Source: Prevotellaceae bacterium UBA711
GTDB taxonomy: Bacteria > Bacteroidota > Bacteroidia > Bacteroidales > Bacteroidaceae
Direction of reading: 5' to 3'
Length of the DNA: 64,000 nt
Assembly: GCA_002297545.1 (NCBI GenBank)
Contig: DBLZ01000042.1
Location: forward strand, 5,625-69,624
Part shown: positions 1 to 7,475 of the stretch, piece by piece
Numbering within the stretch: position 1 is the stretch's first letter
Layout: every line of letters starts with the position of its first letter
Made by a program: the position numbers and the translations under genes
The notes under the pieces: model-generated
Seen by the model: the letters and a program-made list of their open reading frames with translations, nothing else
Databases searched by the model: none
What the model was told of the DNA's origin: nothing

Positions 1-1
1 C

Positions 2-1387
2 ATCGTGCTCACCGGCAGTGCCATAGGCAGCAACCTGGGGCGTCTGTTCCATTTGTCGGGCAGGCACATGATGCTACTGGTGGGATGCGGTGCGGCAGGT
101 GCTGTGGCAGGTATATTCAAGGCTCCTATAGCCGGTCTGGTATTCGTATTGGAAGTACTGATGATAGACCTGACCATGGGGTCCCTGCTGCCCTTGCTGG
201 TCAGCTGCGTAACAGCGGCCGCCGTTACCTTCAGCCTCTCCGGAATGGGGGCGGTGTTCGAGTTCCACCTGATAGACCCCTTCGTCGTAAAACGCATACC
301 GGCCTATCTGTCACTGGGAATATGCTGTGGTTTGGTGGCCCTGTACTTCACGCGTACCATGAACTGGCTGGAAGGTATCTTCCGCGACTTGCAACTACCC
401 TACAAGAAGTTCCTCTTGGGCGGTGCCATGCTGAGCATACTCATATTCCTCTTCCCGTCGCTCTACGGTGAAGGCTACACTCTGATAGAACTGCTGCTCA
501 ACGGCAAGAGCATGGAGGACTGGCAACAGGCCATGGACGGATCCTTCTTCGCAGGCCACACCAAAATGCTCATTCCATACCTGGTGTTGGTCATACTGAT
601 GAAAGTGTTTGCCTCCACGGCCACCAATGGCGGAGGCGGTTGCGGCGGCATATTTGCCCCCTCCCTCTTCCTGGGATGCGTGGCCGGCTTCGTGTTCTCA
701 CGCCTATGGAACTACTACACGCCACTCGGTATAGAAGTATCAGAATGTAACTTCGCCATGATGGGCATGTGCGGACTTATGAGCGGCGTGATGCACGCCC
801 CACTGACAGGCATTTTCCTGATTGCCGAGCTGACAGGCGGCTACGGCATGTTCGTCCCACTGATGATGGTGGCCGTGATGGCATACCTCACCATAAAGGC
901 GTTCGAACCTCACAGCATCTATGCCATGCGCCTGGCCAGACGTGGCGAACTGCTCACCCACCACACCGACCGCTCCGTGCTGACGCTCATGAGCATGGAC
1001 TCTGTGATTGAGAAAAGCGACAAGGTGCTGTATCCCGACCAAACCCTCGGCGACGTGGCAAACCTGGTGGCAAACAGCAAGGGCTACATCTTCCCTGTTG
1101 TCAACCGGCAGATGCAACTGGTAGGTATCATGCGCCTGGACGACATACGCCACCTGGTCTTCCGCCCGGAGTTGTTCCAGCGCTTCCGCGTGTCCCAACT
1201 GATGATACAGCCCCCGGCCATTCTTGGCATGGACAGCAATATGGATGCCGTGATACGCACCTTCGACAACACTCACTCATGGAATCTGCCCGTAGCGGAC
1301 AAAGACGGCATCTTCGTGGGATTCATACGCAAGAGCACCATATTGTCGGTGTACAGACGCATATTGTCCGACTACTCCAACGACTGA
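2..1387 (+). CDS. ClC-family chloride channel/transporter with CBS domains, 5' truncated
   Basis: Membrane chloride channel or H+/Cl- exchanger. The frame is open to the window edge, so the true start lies upstream; the apparent GTG at 5 is internal, within a VLTGSAIGSNLGR stretch that normally follows the selectivity-filter GxEGP motif. A second family motif, GGGGCGGIFAPSLFLG, is seen at about residues 205-220, and the segment is rich in hydrophobic helices up to about residue 300. The last 130 residues form two CBS-like repeats, usual for regulatory nucleotide binding in long bacterial ClC proteins. The N-terminal helices and the gating glutamate are outside the window. Confidence 0.9.
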   Translation: MVLTGSAIGSNLGRLFHLSGRHMMLLVGCGAAGAVAGIFKAPIAGLVFVLEVLMIDLTMGSLLPLLVSCVTAAAVTFSLSGMGAVFEFHLIDPFVVKRIPAYLSLGICCGLVALYFTRTMNWLEGIFRDLQLPYKKFLLGGAMLSILIFLFPSLYGEGYTLIELLLNGKSMEDWQQAMDGSFFAGHTKMLIPYLVLVILMKVFASTATNGGGGCGGIFAPSLFLGCVAGFVFSRLWNYYTPLGIEVSECNFAMMGMCGLMSGVMHAPLTGIFLIAELTGGYGMFVPLMMVAVMAYLTIKAFEPHSIYAMRLARRGELLTHHTDRSVLTLMSMDSVIEKSDKVLYPDQTLGDVANLVANSKGYIFPVVNRQMQLVGIMRLDDIRHLVFRPELFQRFRVSQLMIQPPAILGMDSNMDAVIRTFDNTHSWNLPVADKDGIFVGFIRKSTILSVYRRILSDYSND

Positions 1388-1621
1388 CGATATTCTCTGT
1401 CCGTGCCCCTGTGCATAGACAAAGGCCCTGACATTTATCCCACCGGGCGTTCATCAGGGTCTCCATCCAAGACAACCTCCGAAGTCCCTGTTTTGCCCTT
1501 ACAGACTTACATTCAAACACCTATATATATGACAAGAACAGCAATACAACTGCCTCCAATAGACATTATTTATTCCCAAACATACCGACACTCCAGATGG
1601 CTGTGGACAACAGTATGAGGA

Positions 1622-1689
1622 CTTACGTGAGTTCGGGATAAGAAACATGTTATAAAAGTTGGTAATATCTTGTCCCGAACTCACGTAAG
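1622..1689. repeat. 68-bp element with 22-bp inverted arms
   Basis: Arms 1622-1643 and 1668-1689 are reverse complements with a single mismatch (core TTACGTGAGTTCGGGA), around an AT-rich 24-nt centre. There is no U-run, so it is not an ordinary terminator. It looks like a miniature inverted-repeat element or a collapsed pair of insertion-sequence ends. The surrounding 1388-1754 holds nothing else I can support as a gene. Confidence 0.55.
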
Positions 1690-1754
1690 ATATAACCGTA
1701 CAAGGACTGGGCACAACCACATTATTCTCCACTGTAGACTCTCCACTATGCGGC

Positions 1755-1940
1755 ATGGATCCTAATAATTCTGATTATAGACGTGGATATAGTAGCTCAA
1801 CGCCAGATGCCAATGGAGGAATCAGATTAGCCACAAAATGCATTCATATCATTTCCAACCTGTCTGGCAGATCCTATAATATGTGGTATCCTTGTAAACC
1901 AGAAGAAGTACAATGGAAATATAATTTGATAAACATGTAA
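1755..1940 (+). CDS. Short ORF, possible 3' remnant of a larger gene
   Basis: A 61-residue frame ends 4 nt before the next gene. The same frame is open back to 1689, exactly where the 68-bp inverted-repeat element ends, so this may be the tail of a gene cut by that element rather than a complete protein. Composition is polar with several Tyr, Asn and Cys. I do not recognise a family. AT-rich compared with the ClC gene. Confidence 0.25.
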   Translation: MDPNNSDYRRGYSSSTPDANGGIRLATKCIHIISNLSGRSYNMWYPCKPEEVQWKYNLINM

Positions 1941-1944
1941 TAAT

Positions 1945-2442
1945 ATGTTTAGAATCAAGAGTAATATCATATTGTCTCTATTCTTTATTTTTGCATCTGC
2001 ATCATGCAACAACACCGAAGTACCTACTACTAATGCCATACACATAGGACACACATTTGAACCAATCGTAACCTCCATGGTGCCTACTTCAATTATATCC
2101 CTACCTAATGGTGTATCATTTGAGGGTATCATAATAAATTCCGCATCAGAGCTCATTAACAAAGTGCATCCAGATATAATCAACACAGACCATCAATATG
2201 AAACAATGAATTACTCGGATAGTAGTCTCATCTCTTTGAGATTTAGGTTATTCTACTCTCCTATTGATAGTAAGCATAACATATTACAGGATGCGAATGG
2301 TGACATAATCGTGCAGCAATTGCTATCTGTTAATGAAACCATGAATAAGGACGGTTACTTCATCATGATTAATATGTCAACAAGCAAACTTCCATCCAAT
2401 GCCAATGTCCGCATAGAGCAGTCGCTTACATTTATTCCATAA
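1945..2442 (+). CDS. Putative lipoprotein of unknown function
   Basis: A 165-residue protein with a type II signal peptide: basic MFRIK start, hydrophobic core and lipobox FASASC, with the acylated Cys near residue 21. The mature part is Ser/Asn/Ile-rich with alternating beta-like segments and no family I can name. It starts 4 nt after the preceding short ORF and is followed by a strong hairpin terminator, so the two could share a transcript. The AT-rich codon use differs from the GC-richer neighbours and suggests recent acquisition. Confidence 0.6.
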   Translation: MFRIKSNIILSLFFIFASASCNNTEVPTTNAIHIGHTFEPIVTSMVPTSIISLPNGVSFEGIIINSASELINKVHPDIINTDHQYETMNYSDSSLISLRFRLFYSPIDSKHNILQDANGDIIVQQLLSVNETMNKDGYFIMINMSTSKLPSNANVRIEQSLTFIP

Positions 2443-2460
2443 CCTGTCGATAATAATATG

Positions 2461-2504
2461 ACGGCAAATGGCTTCCGACACAATAATCGGAAGCCATTTG
2501 CCGT
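2461..2504. terminator. Perfect 18-bp hairpin terminator
   Basis: Arms 2461-2478 and 2487-2504 are perfect complements with an 8-nt loop, just after the lipoprotein stop. The tract that follows is only moderately T-rich. Confidence 0.7.
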
Positions 2505-2535
2505 TATATCAATAGAGTAGCAAAAACGCCTGCAC

Positions 2536-2688
2536 ATGATGGGACGCTACATGACACAGACCGGACCAAGTCACCACACAAAACACTACACGCCTATGCC
2601 ACAATCTCTACCCCAACCCATCCTTTTACCTAAACAAGAAGTACTGGACGCGCTGCGGCGCTTTGCACGCGAATACCGCCCGGCATAG
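2536..2688 (+). pseudogene. 50-codon ORF resembling the N-terminus of an MNT nucleotidyltransferase
   Basis: The C-terminal half reads KQEVLDALRRFAREYRPA and then stops. This resembles the helix preceding the glycine-serine motif of MntA-type minimal nucleotidyltransferases, in which the chain would go on to a GSxARG motif. No such motif follows, so if the resemblance is real this is a truncated remnant. It lies convergent with the sigma-factor gene. Chance similarity is quite possible. Confidence 0.2.
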
Positions 2689-2704
2689 TCGGGAGCACCA
2701 AGTC

Positions 2705-3295
2705 CTACACGGCCAAGTCGAGGCTGTTCTCCATAATCATCTTGCGCAGATTGAGCGTGGCATAACGCATGCGCCCCAAGGCCGTATTGATGCTCACGTT
2801 GGTAATGCGCGCAATCTCCTTGAAGGACAACTCCTCGTAGAAGCGCAGGTGTACTATTTCCTGCTGCACCATGGGCAAGCGTGAGATCATATTGCCCAAG
2901 GTCTGCACGTCAGCCATACGCAACATTTCCTCCTCGTGGCATTCCTGTGCAAACCCGGAATTGTTGTATATCACATCCATCTGCCCGTCAGTGTCCAGCC
3001 TGAATGTGCTTTTATTGCTTCTCGTGGCATCAACCACCAGGTTATGGGCAATGCGCATGAGCCAAGCCGAGAACTTACCCGTGGTGCGATACTGATGCCC
3101 ACGGATACACATTATGGCCTTCATGAAAGTCTCCTGAAACACGTCATTGGCCCTGTCCACGTCCTGAGTCAGGCGCACAATGTATGCAAAAACACGTTCC
3201 TGATTACGTGACAACAATACATCGAAAGCCTCGTCTACACCTTGCTCATACAATCCCACCAGATCATGGTCGGTCATTGCAGCGTACTTGCTCAT
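2705..3295 (-). CDS. ECF-type RNA polymerase sigma-70 factor
   Basis: A 196-residue extracytoplasmic-function sigma factor. Region 2 (about residues 25-95) contains DRANDVFQETFMKA and the FSAWLMRIAHNLVVD stretch typical of sigma2. Region 4 (about 130-185) carries the promoter -35 recognition helix-turn-helix in LSFKEIARITNVSINTALGR. No anti-sigma gene adjoins it. Start at MSKYAAMTD. A near-consensus TA-n-TTTG element sits about 110 nt upstream on the minus strand. Confidence 0.9.
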   Translation of the reverse strand: MSKYAAMTDHDLVGLYEQGVDEAFDVLLSRNQERVFAYIVRLTQDVDRANDVFQETFMKAIMCIRGHQYRTTGKFSAWLMRIAHNLVVDATRSNKSTFRLDTDGQMDVIYNNSGFAQECHEEEMLRMADVQTLGNMISRLPMVQQEIVHLRFYEELSFKEIARITNVSINTALGRMRYATLNLRKMIMENSLDLAV

Positions 3296-3619
3296 TCTTC
3301 TATGCTATTTCAATTAAGGAGTAGACATTTCTCTATAGGCTTCTGCTTGTGTTTGGTTGTACGTTACGGTTGTCTCCATGCCTGTTTTCACAGACACCGG
3401 CAGCAAAGTACGCCTTTTTTCATGAAACCAGCAAGCATTTGCCACTAAAAGTTGCGCTTTTCCCCACTCCAAGGAAACATTTCTGCCATACGTACGCCCA
3501 ATTGCATCATTCTATGCCCACTCTGTGCAATATATAGCGTGGAAATACCGTTCGCACGTTTTTACATCGCTCATTCAACTTTCCCCTTGCCCCATGGCCA
3601 TATTACGGACAAAAATACA

Positions 3620-3627
3620 TAACTTTG
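3620..3627 (+). promoter_or_regulatory. Bacteroidales -7 promoter element
   Basis: TAACTTTG fits TAnnTTTG and lies 50 nt before the ATG at 3678. It supports that start over the longer frame beginning at 3525. Confidence 0.5.
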
Positions 3628-3677
3628 TCTCAGCTAACAAACAACCGGGACATTTCATCCGTAAAACATCTATAGAT

Positions 3678-4694
3678 ATGAGCAGACACACACACCTTGC
3701 AACAGCCCTGCTATGCATAGGGCTGATGGCTATGAGCACAGCATGCGGCACAGGCAGACATAGCACCGGCACCCCCGACAACTGGGTAACAATCACCAAC
3801 GGCCAACTGTGGCTCACCCCCGAGGGCGACACCGTGCAGGCCCACGCTCCCGGCTTCCTGCGCCAGGGCAACACGTGGTACATGGTGGGAGAAGATCGGG
3901 GAAAGGAATATAATCCAGACGTGAATCTATATAGCAGCACCGACCTGCAAACGTGGCACTTCGTCAAGAAGATTATCCGGAACGGCGTCACAAGCCCCGA
4001 CCTTGGCACAAAGCGCATGATAGAGCGGGCCAAAATCCTCTACAATGCCAAGACCAAGCGCTACGTGGTGTGGTGCCATTGGGAGGCGAGCAACTACGGT
4101 GCCTCTGAGGCGGCATGCTTCTCCAGCGACCGCATCGATGGCGACTACCGTTTGGAATGGAGCGGTCGCCCCATGGGCATCAAGAGCCGCGACTGCAACG
4201 TATTCGTGGACAACGACGGTACGGCATACTTCATCGCCACCACAGAGGAAAACCAGCACCTCGGCCTTTTCCGTCTCTCCGACAACTATCTATCCGCTGC
4301 CGCCCACACGCAGCTCTTCCCCGGGCAACAGCGCGAGGCACCGGCCATCGTACGCCTGGGCAACCGCTACTTCATGTTCTCTTCGGCCTGCACTGGCTGG
4401 GCGCCCAACCAATGCAAACTATCATGGACCGATGACCTACACCGTGGATGGAGCGATCTGGAGCCTATAGGAGACAGCAAGGCATTCCGCACCCAACCCG
4501 CCGCCATACTGGAGATACGCGGCACCCGCGCCACCACCTACCTCTACGTGGGCGACCGTTGGAAGGACCCCACCCTGGCCGAGACCAAGACCATCATGTT
4601 TCCCGTCACCTTCACCGACACGTCATGCGACTTCCAGTACCGCGACTCTTTCCAGATCAACTTCAAGACCGGAGAATGGCGCGAAAAGAGGTAA
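3678..4694 (+). CDS. Glycoside hydrolase family 43-like lipoprotein
   Basis: A 338-residue exported five-bladed beta-propeller enzyme. The N-terminal lipobox (MAMSTAC) indicates surface or periplasmic membrane anchoring. The order of blocks (QAHAPGFLRQGNTWYMVGED, then NVNLYSS-type, then MIERAKILYNAKTKRYVVW, then DCNVFVDNDGTAYFI, then EAPAIVRLGNRYFMFSSACTGW) matches the GH43 group related to exo-beta-1,3-galactanases (GH43_24-like). The acidic residues of EAPAI and of the first blade are candidates for catalysis. The start is chosen after the promoter element at 3620. It is monocistronic, ending at a perfect terminator. Substrate is inferred only. Confidence 0.8.
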   Translation: MSRHTHLATALLCIGLMAMSTACGTGRHSTGTPDNWVTITNGQLWLTPEGDTVQAHAPGFLRQGNTWYMVGEDRGKEYNPDVNLYSSTDLQTWHFVKKIIRNGVTSPDLGTKRMIERAKILYNAKTKRYVVWCHWEASNYGASEAACFSSDRIDGDYRLEWSGRPMGIKSRDCNVFVDNDGTAYFIATTEENQHLGLFRLSDNYLSAAAHTQLFPGQQREAPAIVRLGNRYFMFSSACTGWAPNQCKLSWTDDLHRGWSDLEPIGDSKAFRTQPAAILEIRGTRATTYLYVGDRWKDPTLAETKTIMFPVTFTDTSCDFQYRDSFQINFKTGEWREKR

Positions 4695-4780
4695 CAAAAC
4701 AGCCTTAGACTTCAAATCCGTATCTCAGACGAAACAAGACTCTGCCCACAGTCCCTTTTACAATTGTGCTGGATTATAAA

Positions 4781-4816
4781 ACAACGCGGCCGATTTTACA
4801 AAATCGGCCGCGTTGT
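4781..4816. terminator. Bidirectional terminator hairpin
   Basis: A perfect 17-bp stem (4781-4797 with 4800-4816) and a 2-nt loop, with A/T tracts inside the base of the stem. It sits between convergent genes. Confidence 0.75.
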
Positions 4817-4850
4817 AAGTATAGACTAATAGTCCCCATTCATTCGGCTG

Positions 4851-5609
4851 TTACCACACTCTTTTCTTGGATGCCGTGATATACAAATGTCCCTTTGCCG
4901 GGTTGACAACGCGTCTTCCCATAAGGTCGTACACAGCCTCGCGCTGACATTTGTCCGATGTCACTCCATCTATGCCGGTTACAAGTTTGTCAAAATTTGC
5001 TTTGGAGAATATAAGTCTGTCGCCATCGTAGCACTCTGACAGGTATCTTACACTGCCATCTGTCACGATTGTTCCGCAGGTGATATAATCAAGGTTTGGA
5101 GAGCCTATTCCCTCTATCCAGTAGCCCTCTCCCGCATCGCTATAGTCACGATACTTTGTAATGAGAACACGCCGGTCTATACCCTCTATACAATATGTCC
5201 TTTCGTCTGCAATTATCATGGCAGGTATCTCAACATCATCGTTTGATTCATTGTCAAGGTATGGAACTACCGGATAAAAGACGTCACCTGAATGCAGGCT
5301 GAAATCCATCAATGGCCAGACTTTGCCATCTTCATCGAGACTATAGATTAGTCCATTATCTTCGTATTGAACGAACTTCCAAATATCATGGTCATCGTCC
5401 AAAGTTTCCCCGCAGAGAATTGTAGCATTGGCACCATTGATAACAGTGTCACCGACAACAGATATTTTCCAATAATAATCATTACATGGCATAAGCGTGT
5501 TTTTGTTATGATATATCCACGTTTTGCCCGGAGTATATAGCTTCTGCTGAGCTTGGATGCATAGACCGGCAGACAGAAGCATCATGACGATAATTGCAAT
5601 TTGTTTCAT
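4851..5609 (-). CDS. Secreted protein with C-terminal sorting-like motif
   Basis: A 252-residue protein with an N-terminal signal peptide (MKQIAIIVMMLLSAGLCIQA). The body is beta-rich and acidic, with no family I can name. The C-terminus (VYDLMGRRVV followed by GHLYITASKKRVW) resembles the short C-terminal motif common in secreted Bacteroidales proteins and related to type IX sorting signals. The start at 5609 is preferred over the upstream Met because the signal peptide begins there. Confidence 0.65.
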   Translation of the reverse strand: MKQIAIIVMMLLSAGLCIQAQQKLYTPGKTWIYHNKNTLMPCNDYYWKISVVGDTVINGANATILCGETLDDDHDIWKFVQYEDNGLIYSLDEDGKVWPLMDFSLHSGDVFYPVVPYLDNESNDDVEIPAMIIADERTYCIEGIDRRVLITKYRDYSDAGEGYWIEGIGSPNLDYITCGTIVTDGSVRYLSECYDGDRLIFSKANFDKLVTGIDGVTSDKCQREAVYDLMGRRVVNPAKGHLYITASKKRVW

Positions 5610-6175
5610 AGTTGTTGATGTTAAGGTTAAACTTTGAGATTGCAACTGTGACTGCAAAAATACAAAAATATATCAAACAATTGTGTAAGTTATCTATTTT
5701 TCATAGAAATACTCTATATTTCTTATCATGAGGCTATTATTATAGGTAGCTCTAAGCCGTTAATCATAGTTTGCAAATAAAAACAAGAAGATACTCATTA
5801 TCCTTCATAAGTTAGGTTTCCATTTCGTTCTTATAGTACCGTTTAGTAGAAAGTATTGCGAACTATGTCGAGACAAAACAGAAAGCAATACAGCATATAT
5901 AAAGACTAAACGCTTGAAAAGGCAATTACAAAGCACTCCCCCCATTGTCGGTCTAATGAACAGTTTTCCTCTATAAACAGAACAGACCACCCAATCCATT
6001 CCGGTAACAAACGTTGATTTAGGGTTAAATAGAGAATGATTTTTACCGGACAGGCGTTATTATCAGGCCGAAAGGGGGCTTAGCCACTATCAAAATCAGC
6101 AAGAACAAGGCATTAAAGTCATTTACCGGACACCAATGATGGCGTGTAGCCGCTTCTTGTAGCAACGACGCAAAA

Positions 6176-6254
6176 TAAACCGGTTTATTCCATCAAATGA
6201 ACCGGTTTATTCTGCACAAAGAACCGGTTTATTCAATTGAACAAACCGGTTTTT
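6176..6254. repeat. Four spaced copies of ACCGGTTTATTC
   Basis: Copies near 6177-6190, 6199-6212, 6221-6234 and 6245-6254 (last one degenerate) share AACCGGTTTATTC with 8-10 nt spacers. The ACCGGT core is itself palindromic, so each copy could bind a dimer. The spacing of about 22 nt is roughly two helical turns. Confidence 0.6.
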
Positions 6255-6264
6255 GCATTCACTC

Positions 6265-6290
6265 GGCCATGGAATGTGCTTTCCATGGCC
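6265..6290. repeat. 10-bp inverted repeat around GGCCATGG
   Basis: GGCCATGGAA at 6265-6274 pairs with TTCCATGGCC at 6281-6290 across a 6-nt loop, downstream of the disrupted barrel gene. It could be a weak transcription stop or a binding site. Confidence 0.4.
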
Positions 6291-6424
6291 ATGGGGCGTG
6301 CGCTCCACGACCACGGAGAATATGCCGAAACCACACGTCAACCACCTTGGAGCTCCAATATGGAATGGAGTCCAACGCTGCAACTTTGGGGCGAGTACAG
6401 GCAGACATGCCCCTTCGCAAATGG

Positions 6425-7289
6425 TCACCTTCCACCCTTTGCCTTGGGGGTGAACCTATACCTGAACGTCAACGTTGCATATTGATGTAGGAAGCGTTCG
6501 CCACCCTCGGTGTGGGTGGTGGCAGTGATGTCGGCATAGACATGCTTCTGGTTGTTGAGGAGGTCATGACCATAGAGTATCAGCTCAGCACGGTTCTGCA
6601 TGAAGGAGAAGTCCACCTGTGCATTCAGCAACACCTGGCTACCGTTCAGGATGGCAGAGTCATACCCACGGTCGAGAATGTACCGGGGCGAGAGGGTAAA
6701 CTTCCACTGTCCCAGCTTGTAGCGCAGTCGCAACTCCGTGGTATAGTTGAACAAGTTGCGCGTGGTCTGGGCCGGGTCGCTATAGGAATGACGGTTCCAC
6801 CGAAAAGTATGGAACGAATAGGCCAGCCAGTCGCCGCCGGTGTACATGAGCGCAAGTTTGTCCTGCAGCAGCGACTGTCCATGACGGTTGTACGTCATGC
6901 CCGTGGCATCGTCCACTATGGTCATGATACCATAGCGCCCGTCATACGTTCCTGAGACGACATTGCTCAGCATCAGCTCCTTGGCCGGGTTGCACTCGTA
7001 GGAAAGGCGTGCACTCCACACGTCGCCACCGCGCACGTTGCGCTTCTGTTCGGTGTAGGCACCTACATGTGAATCGTAGTGCAGGACGGTGGCAATGGGG
7101 TCAATGCTCCGTTGATAATTGAACGAGAATGACAAGGCCTGACTGTGCTTTGCCCGCATCATGGAGAACTGCAGTCCTATGTCGATTGTATAGGACTTTT
7201 CCAGGTCGGGATTGCCCTTGCGTATGTACAGAGGATTAGTATTGTCGGTGTAGGCTATGCAGTCCATAATGTCGGCAGGTTTTATAATC
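6425..7289 (-). pseudogene. C-terminal part of an outer-membrane beta-barrel protein, separated by the prophage
   Basis: About 287 residues of a TonB-receptor-like barrel. It contains the family signature YTDNTNPLYIRKGNPDLEKS near its N-terminus and ends in a string of amphipathic strands with a final aromatic strand (ATLTFRYRF). The frame runs back into phage terminal sequence, where the apparent ATG lies. The N-terminal plug and early barrel are at 47425-49265 on the same strand. The two parts do not seem to join directly: strands normally found between them appear to be missing. Confidence 0.75.
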
Positions 7290-7345
7290 CGCAAAACGAA
7301 ATGTTCACGCGTTTTGAAACGAAACGTATATTTTATCAAAACGAA
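7290..7345. other. Left phage end: three putative transposase sites
   Basis: Three AAACGAA-type sites have ACGAA cores at 7296-7300, 7319-7323 and 7341-7345, a spacing of 22-23 nt (two helical turns). Read outward they are TTCGTTTTG, TTCGTTTCA and TTCGTTTTG. Matching sites in inverted orientation occur at the right end. This is the arrangement expected for MuA binding sites. Confidence 0.6.
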
Positions 7346-7413
7346 GTGTACCGCTGAGGGATATTCTGACTTTCAAAAATCGAACGACTTACGTCGGTAT
7401 TTGTATTACATTT

Positions 7414-7446
7414 GAACGGCATCCGAACACAATTCGGGTGCCGTTC
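7414..7446. terminator. Hairpin after the receptor-binding gene
   Basis: A 14-bp stem (7414-7427 with 7433-7446, one G-T pair) and a 5-nt loop. The T-rich tract is on the plus strand, so it may shield the phage from outside transcription as well as end the minus-strand late transcript. Confidence 0.55.
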
Positions 7447-7475
7447 TTCTTTCTATTTGTCGCTTTGCTCCAGCT

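Larger units (their letters stand above)
5610..6424. other. Intergenic region without a supported gene
   Basis: About 815 bases between a secreted-protein gene and a disrupted barrel gene. It is AT-rich to about 6040. It then holds two TTTACCGGACA copies (near 6045 and 6121), the ACCGGTTT repeat cluster and a palindrome. The short frames here look random. Confidence 0.5.

Noticed and set aside
5805..5999. 64-codon minus-strand frame in the left intergenic region
   Set aside because: No promoter, no neighbours in operon and no recognisable features.
6176..6254. CRISPR array from the ACCGGTTTATTC copies
   Set aside because: Repeats are too short (about 13 nt), spacers only 8-10 nt, and no cas genes are present.
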